Assembly (NCBI GenBank): GCA_902775985.1
Contig: CACYOR010000015.1
Coordinates: 1-32,962 of the forward strand
Direction of reading: 5' to 3'
Source of the DNA: Oscillospiraceae bacterium
GTDB lineage: Bacteria > Bacillota > Clostridia > Oscillospirales > Oscillospiraceae
Length of the DNA: 32,962 bases
Shown here: in pieces, positions 8,601 to 15,772 of the stretch
Position numbering within the stretch: position 1 is the stretch's first letter
Layout of the letters: every line of letters starts with the position of its first letter
Translations under genes and position numbers: made by a program
Notes under the pieces: model-generated
Seen by the model: only the letters and a program-made list of their open reading frames with translations
The model's database searches: none
Told to the model about the DNA's origin: nothing

Positions 8601-9190
8601 CCCCAGAACTCGATGCGCACCGGCTCGTGATCCGCCGGAGAGAAGAAGTCCAGAATGCCGCCGCGGTGGGCAAATTGGCCCGGGCCCTCCACCTGGTTGG
8701 TGCGGGCATAGCCGCAGCGCAGCAGCGCGTCCTCAATGTCCTCAATGGCATAGCTGCCGCTGCTCTCGATGGTGAAGGCCGCCCGGCGCAGGGTATCGGC
8801 GGGCATCGTGCGCTGCATGAGGCCGGAGATGGAGGCCGTGACCACCGGGGCTCGGTTCTCGGCCAGGGCGTGCAGCACGGCGATGCGCCGCTGCTCGGCC
8901 TGGCGGGAGGCCGCCTCGGCGGGATAAAAGGTGAAATCCCGCATCCCCAGGCTCAGCGCCGGCTGGCGCAGCATGGCGCTCAGGTCGTTGGCGAAGTTCT
9001 CCGCCGCGGTGTCGTCCGGGCAGATGACAAAGAGGGGCAGGCCGCTCCTCTCCCGCAGGGCGGCGGCCAGATTGGCCCGATGCACCGCCGAAAGCCCGGA
9101 AACGAGCGCAGGAAGTCCTCCGCTCTCCAGCAGACCGGGGAGGGCGGCGGCTTCCTTGTTTTCAAATATTTGGTTGATCAGGATGTTCAT
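5678..9190 (-). CDS. mfd: Transcription-repair coupling factor
   Basis: Mfd removes RNA polymerase stalled at DNA lesions and recruits UvrA for nucleotide excision repair. The 1170-residue product is full length. It has an N-terminal UvrB-like module and a CarD-like RNA-polymerase-interaction domain at about residue 500 (SVGDFVVHENHGIGRFAGI). The SF2 translocase part has Walker A GDVGFGKTEVALRAV at about 658, DEEQRFGV at about 757, TATPIPRTL, and the TRG/helicase-C block IRGRVGRSTRRASAYL. The C-terminal TRCF domain follows (SEQRMDIYRRIA). Start at MNILINQIF matches the family N-terminus. No ribosome site is evident and a good promoter lies only 9 bp upstream, so the mRNA may be leaderless. 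Gene order next to the foldase matches the mfd-prsA pairing common in Bacillota. Confidence 0.97.
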   Translation of the reverse strand: MNILINQIFENKEAAALPGLLESGGLPALVSGLSAVHRANLAAALRERSGLPLFVICPDDTAAENFANDLSAMLRQPALSLGMRDFTFYPAEAASRQAEQRRIAVLHALAENRAPVVTASISGLMQRTMPADTLRRAAFTIESSGSYAIEDIEDALLRCGYARTNQVEGPGQFAHRGGILDFFSPADHEPVRIEFWGDEIDSMGYFDVASQRRTEAIERCTILPAAETLPSLTVGGIEALCRQIESFAERFAKKRSSENAATLAATLRGDAERLRGGVVLSDADRYLPVIYTAASALDYIPEDALLLLDQPARCAERARDYMKQLTEDLRELQKRGQVAVSADGFYESWDAVVKRLADFPVYMADAFTVGRTPLPPKTMVSIPAKQLPSYAGSAQAAAEDVKLYLKQDYRVVVLAGDERRAKVLQDFFKEHEIPALFDPEMKKLPTAGQCRIGVGALSAGIEYPGIKLAILTDAQLIRKKNKKPGGKKKLPANRQRIESYADLSVGDFVVHENHGIGRFAGIVKMTVDGFEKDYIKLNYAGTDTLYVPATQLDMVSKYTGGGEEKPVKLSKMGGTEWAKTRSRAKSAAKDMAKKLIALYAERQRLPGYAFAPDSEWQREFEENFGYTETDDQLRCVAEIKQDMESSVPMDRLLCGDVGFGKTEVALRAVMKCVLDGKQAAILVPTTVLAQQHYQTALQRFFGFPVNIGVLSRFKTGGQSSKTLSELAQGKIDLIIGTHRLLSKDVHFKDLGLLVVDEEQRFGVTHKEHIKELSRGVDVLTLSATPIPRTLNMAMSGIRDMSTIEEPPEDRLPVQTFVMEHDWGVLADAIRREIQRGGQVYYLHNRIEDIDRTALRLMDLLKDVTVAVAHGKMDKNMLSSVMDDVASGQVQVLVCTTIIETGIDIPNVNTLIIEDADKLGLAQLHQIRGRVGRSTRRASAYLTFRRDKVLTEIAEKRLSAIRDFAAFGSGFKIAMRDLEIRGAGNLLGAEQSGHMIDVGYDMYMKLLNEAVLEARGVPVPQRAECSADLAVAANIPERYIPASEQRMDIYRRIALIRTEAEADDLTDELIDRFGDPPPGVNALIHVALLRGEAGRAGITDIAQKQGYLRFTVEDFNMEKVSALYARPEYKGRLRVEAGSKPCLSLRIKAKGRVIDEARKFVSDWGGNTNNS

Positions 9191-9199
9191 GACCGGGCT

Positions 9200-9228
9200 A
9201 TTGTACCATCTTTTCTCCCGTGAAGCAA
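9200..9228 (-). promoter_or_regulatory. Candidate mfd promoter, start codon nearly at +1
   Basis: On the - strand: TTGCTT (-35, 9223-9228), 17-bp spacer, TACAAT (-10, 9200-9205). Only 9 bp separate the -10 from the mfd ATG, so the predicted 5' leader is 0-4 nt. Confidence 0.5.
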
Positions 9229-9257
9229 GGCGAAGATTGACGCCGATTCCCTGTTTT

Positions 9258-9301
9258 GTCATTGCGAACCAGTGCCGCAGCACTGGTGTGGCAATCCGTC
9301 C
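9258..9301. repeat. Palindromic intergenic repeat (GTCATTGCGA...TGGCAATCC type)
   Basis: GTCATTGCGA, then ACCAGTGC, loop CGCA, GCACTGGT, then GTGGCAATCCGTCC. The outer ATTGC/GCAAT arms and the perfect inner 8-bp stem make a nested hairpin. Outer arms of this sequence are, from memory, seen as scattered intergenic repeats in many bacterial genomes. It occupies most of the gap between the HAD gene stop and the mfd promoter. Confidence 0.65.
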
Positions 9302-9302
9302 T

Positions 9303-9956
9303 TCACACGATCGGAAGCAGGTAGGCCATCGCTTCGAACAAATCCTTCACAATGATCTCGGCCTTTTCCTCCATCTCCGCGTCCGGCGGGAGCAGGTCCG
9401 GCACCATAATGGGGTGCATGCCGCCGGCGTGGGCGGCGCGGACGCCGTTGAAGGAGTCCTCGATCACCCAGCAGTCCGCCGGCGCGGCGTCCAGAAGGGA
9501 GGCCGCGGTGAGAAAGATCTCCGGGTCGGGCTTGGAGTGCGCCACCGTATCCCCGCCGATCACGGCGTCGAAAAAGGGCAGCAGTCCCGCCTCATCCAGC
9601 TCCCGCCGGACGGTGACCAGGCGGGTGGAGGAGGCCAGGGCCAGGTGGATCCCGGCCTCCTTCAGCGCGGTCAGGATCTCCCGCACGCCGGGCTTGAGGG
9701 GCAGGCGGCCTTTGTCATAGCGGGAGAGGAACAGGGTGCGCACCGCCTCGTCAAAGCGGTCAAAGTCCAGCTCCGGATAGGCCTCAGAGAAGATCTGCCT
9801 CGTGCGCTGCTTGTTCACGCCCACGCAGCGGACAAAGACCTGCTCGATCCCGCAGAGAGAAAAGCGGGCTCCAACCTCCTGCCAGCAGGCCAGCACGGCC
9901 CGTTCGGAGTCGAAGATGACCCCGTCCATATCGAAGAGAACCGCTTTAGCGCTCAC
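9303..9956 (-). CDS. HAD superfamily phosphatase (beta-phosphoglucomutase / phosphatase subfamily IA)
   Basis: The 217-residue product has all HAD motifs. Motif I is FDMDGVIFDSE, with Asp9 as nucleophile and Asp11 as general acid. Motif II is LALASST. Motif III is HSKPDPEIF, with Lys142. Motif IV is WVIEDSFNGVRAAHAGGM, with Glu166 and Asp167. The helical cap between residues 15 and 85 and the DMDGVIFDSE signature place it near the beta-phosphoglucomutase/sugar-phosphatase branch; the substrate cannot be told from sequence. Its start overlaps the stop of the GNAT-like gene (ATGA), so it is translationally coupled as the last gene of the run that begins further upstream. Confidence 0.9.
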   Translation of the reverse strand: MSAKAVLFDMDGVIFDSERAVLACWQEVGARFSLCGIEQVFVRCVGVNKQRTRQIFSEAYPELDFDRFDEAVRTLFLSRYDKGRLPLKPGVREILTALKEAGIHLALASSTRLVTVRRELDEAGLLPFFDAVIGGDTVAHSKPDPEIFLTAASLLDAAPADCWVIEDSFNGVRAAHAGGMHPIMVPDLLPPDAEMEEKAEIIVKDLFEAMAYLLPIV

Positions 9957-10534
9957 TTTGACGTCTCCACGGGGCGAATGTCGATCATGCGCTCATAGGC
10001 GGAAAAGCGCAGGCAGCGGGAGTAGAAATCCCGGATCATGCGCGGCGCGATGGGGGCGATGTCCTCGCTGCCCTTGATGGGCTTGACCATCAGCTCCACC
10101 GGGGAGCCGCCGATGCGGTAATCGCTCTCCACCAGCACATAGCCGAAGCGGGCAAAAAACTTGCGCAGCCGGCGCAGATAGGCCCCGCCCTCATCGTCGA
10201 AGGTGGTCAGCTCCGCCAGGATGCCCTGCCTATCGGCATAGCGCTTGTTGATGAGGCGCATGGCCTCGATGCCCAGGCCCTGCTGCCGAAACCAGGGCAG
10301 GATGCCCAGATACTTGAGCAGCACATAGCCGTAGAGCCCGCGGCTCATGACCAGCGCGTAGCCCTGGTCGATGCCGGATTCCCCGTCGGAAAAGACCAGC
10401 AGCTCCTGATCGCCGGCCGAGAGGGCTTTATGGATGCTCCACTTGCCCAGCAGCTCCTTCCGATCAAAGTCGATCTCCATGGCGCTGTACAGGCGCTCCA
10501 GATCCACATGTCCGCCCTTGCGAATTGTCAGCAT
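9953..10534 (-). CDS. GNAT-fold N-acetyltransferase-like protein
   Basis: 193-residue protein of unknown substrate. The central segment LLKYLGILPWFRQQGLGIEAMRLIN matches GNAT motif A, with RQQGLG as the pyrophosphate-binding R/Q-x-x-G-x-G/A loop and a preceding beta strand. The C-terminal FFARFGYVLVESDYRIGG fits motif B and the 'Gf' strand. Overlaps: 7 bp with the end of the ABC exporter gene upstream and 4 bp with the HAD gene downstream, so the three are one transcript. Family assignment is fairly safe; function is not. Confidence 0.75.
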   Translation of the reverse strand: MLTIRKGGHVDLERLYSAMEIDFDRKELLGKWSIHKALSAGDQELLVFSDGESGIDQGYALVMSRGLYGYVLLKYLGILPWFRQQGLGIEAMRLINKRYADRQGILAELTTFDDEGGAYLRRLRKFFARFGYVLVESDYRIGGSPVELMVKPIKGSEDIAPIAPRMIRDFYSRCLRFSAYERMIDIRPVETSK

Positions 10535-12294
10535 ACTTCGTCCTCCTCGCCGATCTCCTGGGCCCTGACCAGGCCCGCGTAAATTCCGTTTTTCGCCATC
10601 AGCTCCCGATGGCTGCCCTGCTCCACCACGTGCTCGTCCTCGATGACGGCAATGCTGTCCGCGTGGCGGACGGTAGAGAGTCGGTGGGCGATGATGAGGG
10701 TGGTGCGGCCCTTGCTCAGCTCATCCAGCGAGCGCTGGATGCTCTGCTCGGTCACCGTGTCCAGGGCCGAGGTGGCCTCGTCCAAAATCAGTACCCGGGG
10801 ATTTTTCAGAAAGACCCGGGCGATGGAGACACGCTGCTTCTGTCCGCCGGAGAGCATCACGCCCCGCTCGCCGATATAGGTGTCGTAGCCCTCGGGCATG
10901 GCCATGATCTCCTCGTGGATCTCGGCCCGTTTTGCCGCCTCCACGATCTCCTCATCCGTGGCGTCGGGCCGGCCGTAGCGGATGTTCTCCCGCACGGTGC
11001 CAGCAAACATGAACACGTCCTGCTGCAGGATGCCCACGGCGCGGCGCAGGCTCCCCTGGGTCACCCGGCGCACATCCACGCCGTCCACGGTGACGCTGCC
11101 CTCGCTGACCTCATAGAAGCGGGGCAGGAGCTGGCAGAGGGTGGTCTTTCCGCCGCCGGAGGAACCCACCACGGCCAGACACTCGCCCGGCTGCACGTGC
11201 AGATCGATGTGGCTGAGCACCGGGACGCCGTTATCGTAATGAAAGCTCACATCGTTGAAGTCCACACGGCCCTCGATGGGTCCCAGCTCCACGGCGTCCG
11301 GCGCGTCCTGAATGTCCGGCTCGGTGCGCATGATCTCCAGAAAGCGGCTGAAGCCCGCCGTGCCCTGCATGTACTGCTCGGCAAACTGCACCAGGCGGCG
11401 CAGGGGCGAGATGAAGGTGGAGACATAGAGCGTGAAGGTGATGAGGTCCACATAGTTCATCTTCCCGCCCATGATGAGCAGGCCGCCGGCCGCGATGACC
11501 AGCACCTGCAGGACGCCGGTGGTGAACTCCATCCCGCTCATATAGAGGCCCATGCTGCGGTAATACTCCACCTTGGCGCCCTTGAAGATCTCGTTGGCCT
11601 CGTCGAATTTCTCGGTCTCCCGCGCCTCGTTGGCGAAGGCCTTGGCCGTGCGCACGCCGGAGATGCTGGACTCGATGGCGGCGGTGATAAGGGCGGTCTT
11701 CCGTTTGACCTCCACGTTGGCCCGCCGCATGCGAAAGCGCTGGCTCAGCGTAAACCAGATGCCCAGCGGCAGCGCGACCGTCAGCACCAGGGCCAGCTGC
11801 CACTGGATGAAGAACATCATAACGAGTGCACCGATGATGCTGAGGGAGCAGATCAGCACGTTTTCCGGGCCGTGGTGGGCCAGCTCCGTCACTTCAAAGA
11901 GATCGCTGACCACGCGGCTGAGAAGCACGCCGGTTCGGTTCTTGTCGTAAAAGCTGAAAGACAGCTCCTGCAGATGGGTGAAGAGATCCCGGCGCATGTC
12001 CGCCTCGGTGAGAACGCCCATCTTGTGGCCCAGCACCGTGATCACATAATACAAAAAGCCCTTCAGCACATAGGCCAGGACCAGGATCCCCATCACCACA
12101 AAGAAGGTGGTATACAGCTTCTCCGGCAGATACAGCCGCATGGCGCTGCGGGAGACATAGGGGAACACCAGGTCGATGACCGCCACCAGGACGGCGCAGA
12201 CCATGTCGATCGCAAAGAGCTTTTTATGATGTCCTATATAGGAAATGAAGATTTTCAGGGGTTTTTGTGAAAAGTCAATCGGCTTGTGCGGCAT
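10528..12294 (-). CDS. ABC exporter, fused membrane and ATPase domains (MsbA/BmrA-like)
   Basis: 588-residue half-transporter that would act as a homodimer to export lipids, drugs or peptides. The N-terminal type-1 exporter domain (about 1-320) has six hydrophobic segments and the LQELSFSFYDKNRTG coupling-helix block. The ATPase domain has Walker A GSSGGGKTTLCQL, Q-loop GILQQDVFMFAG, signature LSGGQKQRVSIAR, Walker B ILDEATSALD with the catalytic Glu, and the switch His in IIAHRLSTV. All catalytic residues are intact. Start MPHKPIDFSQK is chosen for the ribosome site GGGAGAGAG 6 bp upstream; this makes a 20-bp overlap with the end of rnhA. There is no second half-transporter beside it. Confidence 0.92.
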   Translation of the reverse strand: MPHKPIDFSQKPLKIFISYIGHHKKLFAIDMVCAVLVAVIDLVFPYVSRSAMRLYLPEKLYTTFFVVMGILVLAYVLKGFLYYVITVLGHKMGVLTEADMRRDLFTHLQELSFSFYDKNRTGVLLSRVVSDLFEVTELAHHGPENVLICSLSIIGALVMMFFIQWQLALVLTVALPLGIWFTLSQRFRMRRANVEVKRKTALITAAIESSISGVRTAKAFANEARETEKFDEANEIFKGAKVEYYRSMGLYMSGMEFTTGVLQVLVIAAGGLLIMGGKMNYVDLITFTLYVSTFISPLRRLVQFAEQYMQGTAGFSRFLEIMRTEPDIQDAPDAVELGPIEGRVDFNDVSFHYDNGVPVLSHIDLHVQPGECLAVVGSSGGGKTTLCQLLPRFYEVSEGSVTVDGVDVRRVTQGSLRRAVGILQQDVFMFAGTVRENIRYGRPDATDEEIVEAAKRAEIHEEIMAMPEGYDTYIGERGVMLSGGQKQRVSIARVFLKNPRVLILDEATSALDTVTEQSIQRSLDELSKGRTTLIIAHRLSTVRHADSIAVIEDEHVVEQGSHRELMAKNGIYAGLVRAQEIGEEDEVC

Positions 12295-12724
12295 AGAAAT
12301 CTCTCTCCCTGACGGCAATCTGGTCACAGCGGTTGTTGTAGACATTGTCGGCATGGCCCTTGACCCAGTGGTAGTGCATCTCATGCTGGCGTGTCAGATC
12401 CAGCAGCACGGTCCAGAGATCCGGGTTCAGCGCCGGTTTTTTGTCGGACTTGATCCAGCCCCTCTTGCGCCAGCCCCAGGCCCAGCCCTTTTCCAGCGCG
12501 TCGATGACGTACTTGGAATCGGAATAGAGCTCCACCACGCAGCTCTCCTTCAGGGTCAGCAGGGCGGAGATCACCGCCGTCATCTCCATGCGGTTGTTGG
12601 TGGTCTCCCTCTCGCCGCCGGAGAGCTCCTTCTCCACGCCCTTGTAGAGCAGGATCGCAGCCCAGCCGCCGGGGCCCGGATTGCCGCTGCAGGCCCCGTC
12701 GGTGTAGATCTGTACGGTCTTCAT
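12275..12724 (-). CDS. rnhA: Ribonuclease HI
   Basis: Cleaves RNA in RNA-DNA hybrids, removing R-loops and primer RNA. The 149-residue product matches the single-domain E. coli-type enzyme. The catalytic acids are all present: Asp9 (YTDGACSGNPGPGGW), Glu47 (NNRMEMTA), Asp69 (YSDSKYV) and Asp134 (NNRCDQIA), plus the His124 loop (VKGHADN). The basic handle WAWGWRKRGW is also present. The ATG overlaps the upstream gene's stop by 4 bp (ATGA), so translation is coupled. Confidence 0.95.
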   Translation of the reverse strand: MKTVQIYTDGACSGNPGPGGWAAILLYKGVEKELSGGERETTNNRMEMTAVISALLTLKESCVVELYSDSKYVIDALEKGWAWGWRKRGWIKSDKKPALNPDLWTVLLDLTRQHEMHYHWVKGHADNVYNNRCDQIAVRERDFYAAQAD

Positions 12725-13236
12725 ATATCGTTTTCGTATCTCGCTTTCAGCACCCGGTACTCGTCCTTGTCGATCAGGCCGTTTTGCAGCCACTCGTCCA
12801 GCTGGCCGAGGCGCCGGGCCTTATCCCGCTGAAAGTGATCCTCGCCCGTGTGGTCGCAGACGATGCAGGGGGCCTCCGGCTTTGTAAAGCTGGCCGTCCG
12901 GGGATCCCGCCGCTGCACGGCGGCAGAGGTGCGGGCCGCGGCGTAGGGGTGCTCCACTTCTTTCTTGCGCTTTTTGACGATCTTCCTCAGCAAAAGAAGG
13001 ACCGAGACAAGCAGTATCACGCAAAAGATGGGCGCAAAAATCTCTCCCACGTTCACAAGCCCGTGACGCAGACGGAACTCAAACTCCCGCCAGGCGCTCT
13101 CCAGTCCGTCCGTATCCAGATTGGCCAGCAGCGCGATTACCACAAACACGATCCAGAGCCAGCCCCCCTTGGAGGAGCTGGATTTGTTCCGACTCTGCCG
13201 CTCGCGCTGCTGCTGAAGCTGTTTCAAGTCCGCCAT
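12721..13236 (-). CDS. Two-TM membrane protein with CxxCxH motif and C-terminal SHOCT domain
   Basis: 171-residue protein of unknown function. A basic N-terminus is followed by two hydrophobic segments (about 26-40 and 67-83). A basic cytoplasmic stretch comes next, then C124-x2-C127-x-H129-x4-H134, a possible metal site. The C-terminal SHOCT-like segment follows (about 141-168: LGQLDEWLQNGLIDKDEYRVLK). SHOCT domains are short helical pairs often at the ends of membrane or oligomerising proteins. It starts 3 bp after the gyrA stop and overlaps rnhA, so it is in the gyrBA transcript. Its position between gyrA and rnhA says little about its role. Confidence 0.75.
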   Translation of the reverse strand: MADLKQLQQQRERQSRNKSSSSKGGWLWIVFVVIALLANLDTDGLESAWREFEFRLRHGLVNVGEIFAPIFCVILLVSVLLLLRKIVKKRKKEVEHPYAAARTSAAVQRRDPRTASFTKPEAPCIVCDHTGEDHFQRDKARRLGQLDEWLQNGLIDKDEYRVLKARYENDI

Positions 13237-13239
13237 GGT

Positions 13240-15762
13240 TTATTCCTCCGTGGTCGTCTCGTTGTTCTCTTCGCTCCGGGTTTCGGTCTCTTCCTCCGGC
13301 TCCCGCTCGGTCTTCTCCATGGAGATGATGCGGCTGCCCGCGGCGGGTCGCATGACGCGCACGCCCTGGGTGGCACGGCCGAGCAGAGAGATGCCGCCGG
13401 CCGCGAGACGGATGATGGTGGCGTCGTCGGTGATGATGAGGATATCGTCCTCCGCGTTCACCATGCGCACCGCCGCGATGGGGCCGGTTTTCTCCGTGAT
13501 GTTGTAGTTCTTGATGCCGAGGCCGCCGCGGCCGTGGACGCTGTACTCCTCGACCTTCGTCCGCTTGCCGTAGCCCTTCTCGGTGATGGTGAGCAGGGCC
13601 TCGCCCGCGCTGGTGCTGTCGGCGCCGACGACATAGTCGCCCTCGCGCAGACGGATGCCGCGCACGCCCACCGCCTCACGGCCCATGGGGCGCACGTCGC
13701 TCTCGTTGAAGCAGACGGCCGCGCCCTGGTGGCTGGCGATCAGGATCTGCTCGCTGCCGTCGGTGGGGATGACGGTGATGAGCTCGTCCCCCTCGTCCAG
13801 CTTGAGGGCCCGGATGCCGGTGGAGCGGATGTTGCGCAGGGCCGACTGGCTCATGCGCTTGACCGTGCCCTCGCGGGTCACAAAGAAGAGATACTTGTCC
13901 TCCTCCAGGCCCCGGGCGCGGATCATGGCGCTCACCTTTTCCGGCTGCTCCCCGTTCTCCACGGGGATGATGTTCACGATGTTGGTGCCGCGGGCGGCCC
14001 GTCCCGCCTCGGGGATGGTATAGCCCTTCTTGACATAAACCCGGCCCTTGTTGGTGAAGAAGAGGATGTTGTCGTGGGTGGAGGCGGTGAACACGGTCTC
14101 CACGTAGTCCTCCTCTTTGGTGGCCATGGCGCGGATGCCCTTGCCGCCGCGGCCCTGGGCCCGGTATTCGCTGACCGGCAGGCGCTTGATGTAGCCGCCA
14201 TGGGTCAGGGTAAAGACGCAGTTTTCCTCCTCAATCAGGTCCTCCACGTCGATCTCGTCGGCCACGTCCTGGATCTCGGTCTTGCGCGCATCGCCGTATT
14301 TGTCCCGCAGCTGGATCAGCTCATCCTTCAAAACGCCCTTGATCTTCTCCGGATCTGCCAGCAGATCCTTGAAGTAGGCGATCTTCTCCTTCAGCTCCTT
14401 GTATTCGTTCTCCAGCTTCTCCCGGTTCAGACCCTGCAGGGCGATCAGGCGCATGTCGCAGATGGCCTGGGCCTGCACATCGTCCAGACCGAAGCGCTCC
14501 ATCAGGTTCTGCTTGGCGTTGTCGTAGCTGGAGCGGATGATATGGATGACCTCGTCGATGTTGTCCTGGGCGATAAGCAGGCCCTCCAACAGGTGGGCCC
14601 GCTCCTCGGCCTTGCGCAGGTCGAAGCGGGTGCGGCGGACAATGACGTCCTCCTGGAAGCTCAGATACTCATCCAGGATATGGCGCAGGGAGAGGATCTT
14701 GGGCTGGGTCTGGTTGTTGACCAAGGCCAGCATGTTGATGGAAAAGCTGGACTGCAGCGCCGTCTGGGCGAAGAGGCGGTTGAGCACCACCTGGGGATTG
14801 GCGTCCCGCTTGAGCTCGATGACGATGCGCATGCCGTTGCGGTCGGTCTCGTCCCGCAGGTCGGAGATGCCCTCCAGGCGCTTGTCATGTACCTGATCGG
14901 CGATGTTCTTGATGAGCTGGCGCTTGTTGACCTGATAGGGCAGCTCCGTCACGATGATGCGGACGCGGTTCTGCCCGTGCTCCTCAAACTCGGTGCGGGC
15001 GCGGACGATCACCTTGCCGCGGCCGGTGGCATAGGCCTGGCGGATGCCGCTGCGGCCCATGATGATGCCGCGGGTCGGAAAGTCCGGGCCGGAGACATGC
15101 TGCATCAGATCGGCCAGGCTGGCCTCGGGATTCTCCAGCACGCAGATGCAGGCGTTGATGACCTCGGTCAGGTTGTGGGGCGGAATGTTCGTCGCCATGC
15201 CGACGGCGATACCGCTGGAGCCGTTGACCAGAAGGTTGGGAAAACGGGAGGGGAGAACGCGGGGCTCTTTTCTCGTCTCGTCGAAGTTCGGGTCCCAGTC
15301 CACGGTCTCTTTGTCGATATCCCGCAGCATCTCGTTGGAGATTTTGGAGAGCCGCGCCTCCGTGTAACGGTAGGCGGCAGGGGGGTCGCCGTCCACGGAA
15401 CCGAAGTTGCCGTGGCCGTCCACCAGCATATAGCGCATGGAGAAATCCTGGGCCAGACGCACCATGGCGTCGTAGACCGAGGCGTCGCCGTGGGGGTGAT
15501 AATGGCCCAGCACGTCGCCGACGCAGGTGGCGGATTTCTTAAAGGGCTTGTCGCTGGTCAGGCCGCCCTCATACATCGTATAGAGGATACGGCGGTGCAC
15601 CGGCTTCAGGCCGTCGCGCACATCGGGCAGGGCGCGCCCGACAATGACCGACATGGCATAGTCGATGTAGCTGGTCTGCATTTCGCCCACCAGCTCCGAC
15701 TCGGTGATGACCTGATTGGGAAAGGCGATATCCTCGGGTTTGTAATCTCTTTTATGTGCCAT
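13240..15762 (-). CDS. gyrA: DNA gyrase subunit A
   Basis: Breakage-reunion subunit of gyrase, which introduces negative supercoils. The 840-residue product has the winged-helix/tower domain with catalytic Tyr135 ([10 protein letters not shown]). The quinolone-determining loop is [12 protein letters not shown], with Ala94 where E. coli has Ser83 and Asp98 at the Asp87 position. The coiled-coil gate and a C-terminal beta-pinwheel with the GyrA box QGRGGKG (diagnostic of gyrase over topoisomerase IV) follow. The tail is strongly acidic ([20 protein letters not shown]). Ribosome site AAGGAG lies 6 bp before the ATG; gyrB ends 10 bp upstream. Confidence 0.97.
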   Translation of the reverse strand: MAHKRDYKPEDIAFPNQVITESELVGEMQTSYIDYAMSVIVGRALPDVRDGLKPVHRRILYTMYEGGLTSDKPFKKSATCVGDVLGHYHPHGDASVYDAMVRLAQDFSMRYMLVDGHGNFGSVDGDPPAAYRYTEARLSKISNEMLRDIDKETVDWDPNFDETRKEPRVLPSRFPNLLVNGSSGIAVGMATNIPPHNLTEVINACICVLENPEASLADLMQHVSGPDFPTRGIIMGRSGIRQAYATGRGKVIVRARTEFEEHGQNRVRIIVTELPYQVNKRQLIKNIADQVHDKRLEGISDLRDETDRNGMRIVIELKRDANPQVVLNRLFAQTALQSSFSINMLALVNNQTQPKILSLRHILDEYLSFQEDVIVRRTRFDLRKAEERAHLLEGLLIAQDNIDEVIHIIRSSYDNAKQNLMERFGLDDVQAQAICDMRLIALQGLNREKLENEYKELKEKIAYFKDLLADPEKIKGVLKDELIQLRDKYGDARKTEIQDVADEIDVEDLIEEENCVFTLTHGGYIKRLPVSEYRAQGRGGKGIRAMATKEEDYVETVFTASTHDNILFFTNKGRVYVKKGYTIPEAGRAARGTNIVNIIPVENGEQPEKVSAMIRARGLEEDKYLFFVTREGTVKRMSQSALRNIRSTGIRALKLDEGDELITVIPTDGSEQILIASHQGAAVCFNESDVRPMGREAVGVRGIRLREGDYVVGADSTSAGEALLTITEKGYGKRTKVEEYSVHGRGGLGIKNYNITEKTGPIAAVRMVNAEDDILIITDDATIIRLAAGGISLLGRATQGVRVMRPAAGSRIISMEKTEREPEEETETRSEENNETTTEE

Positions 15763-15772
15763 GGAACACTCC

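Noticed and set aside
5939-9223. 1094-residue + strand open frame opposite mfd
   Set aside because: Its product is low-complexity (Gly, His, Leu, Asp, Arg) and it is fully antisense to a complete, motif-perfect mfd. It is a GC-rich shadow frame.
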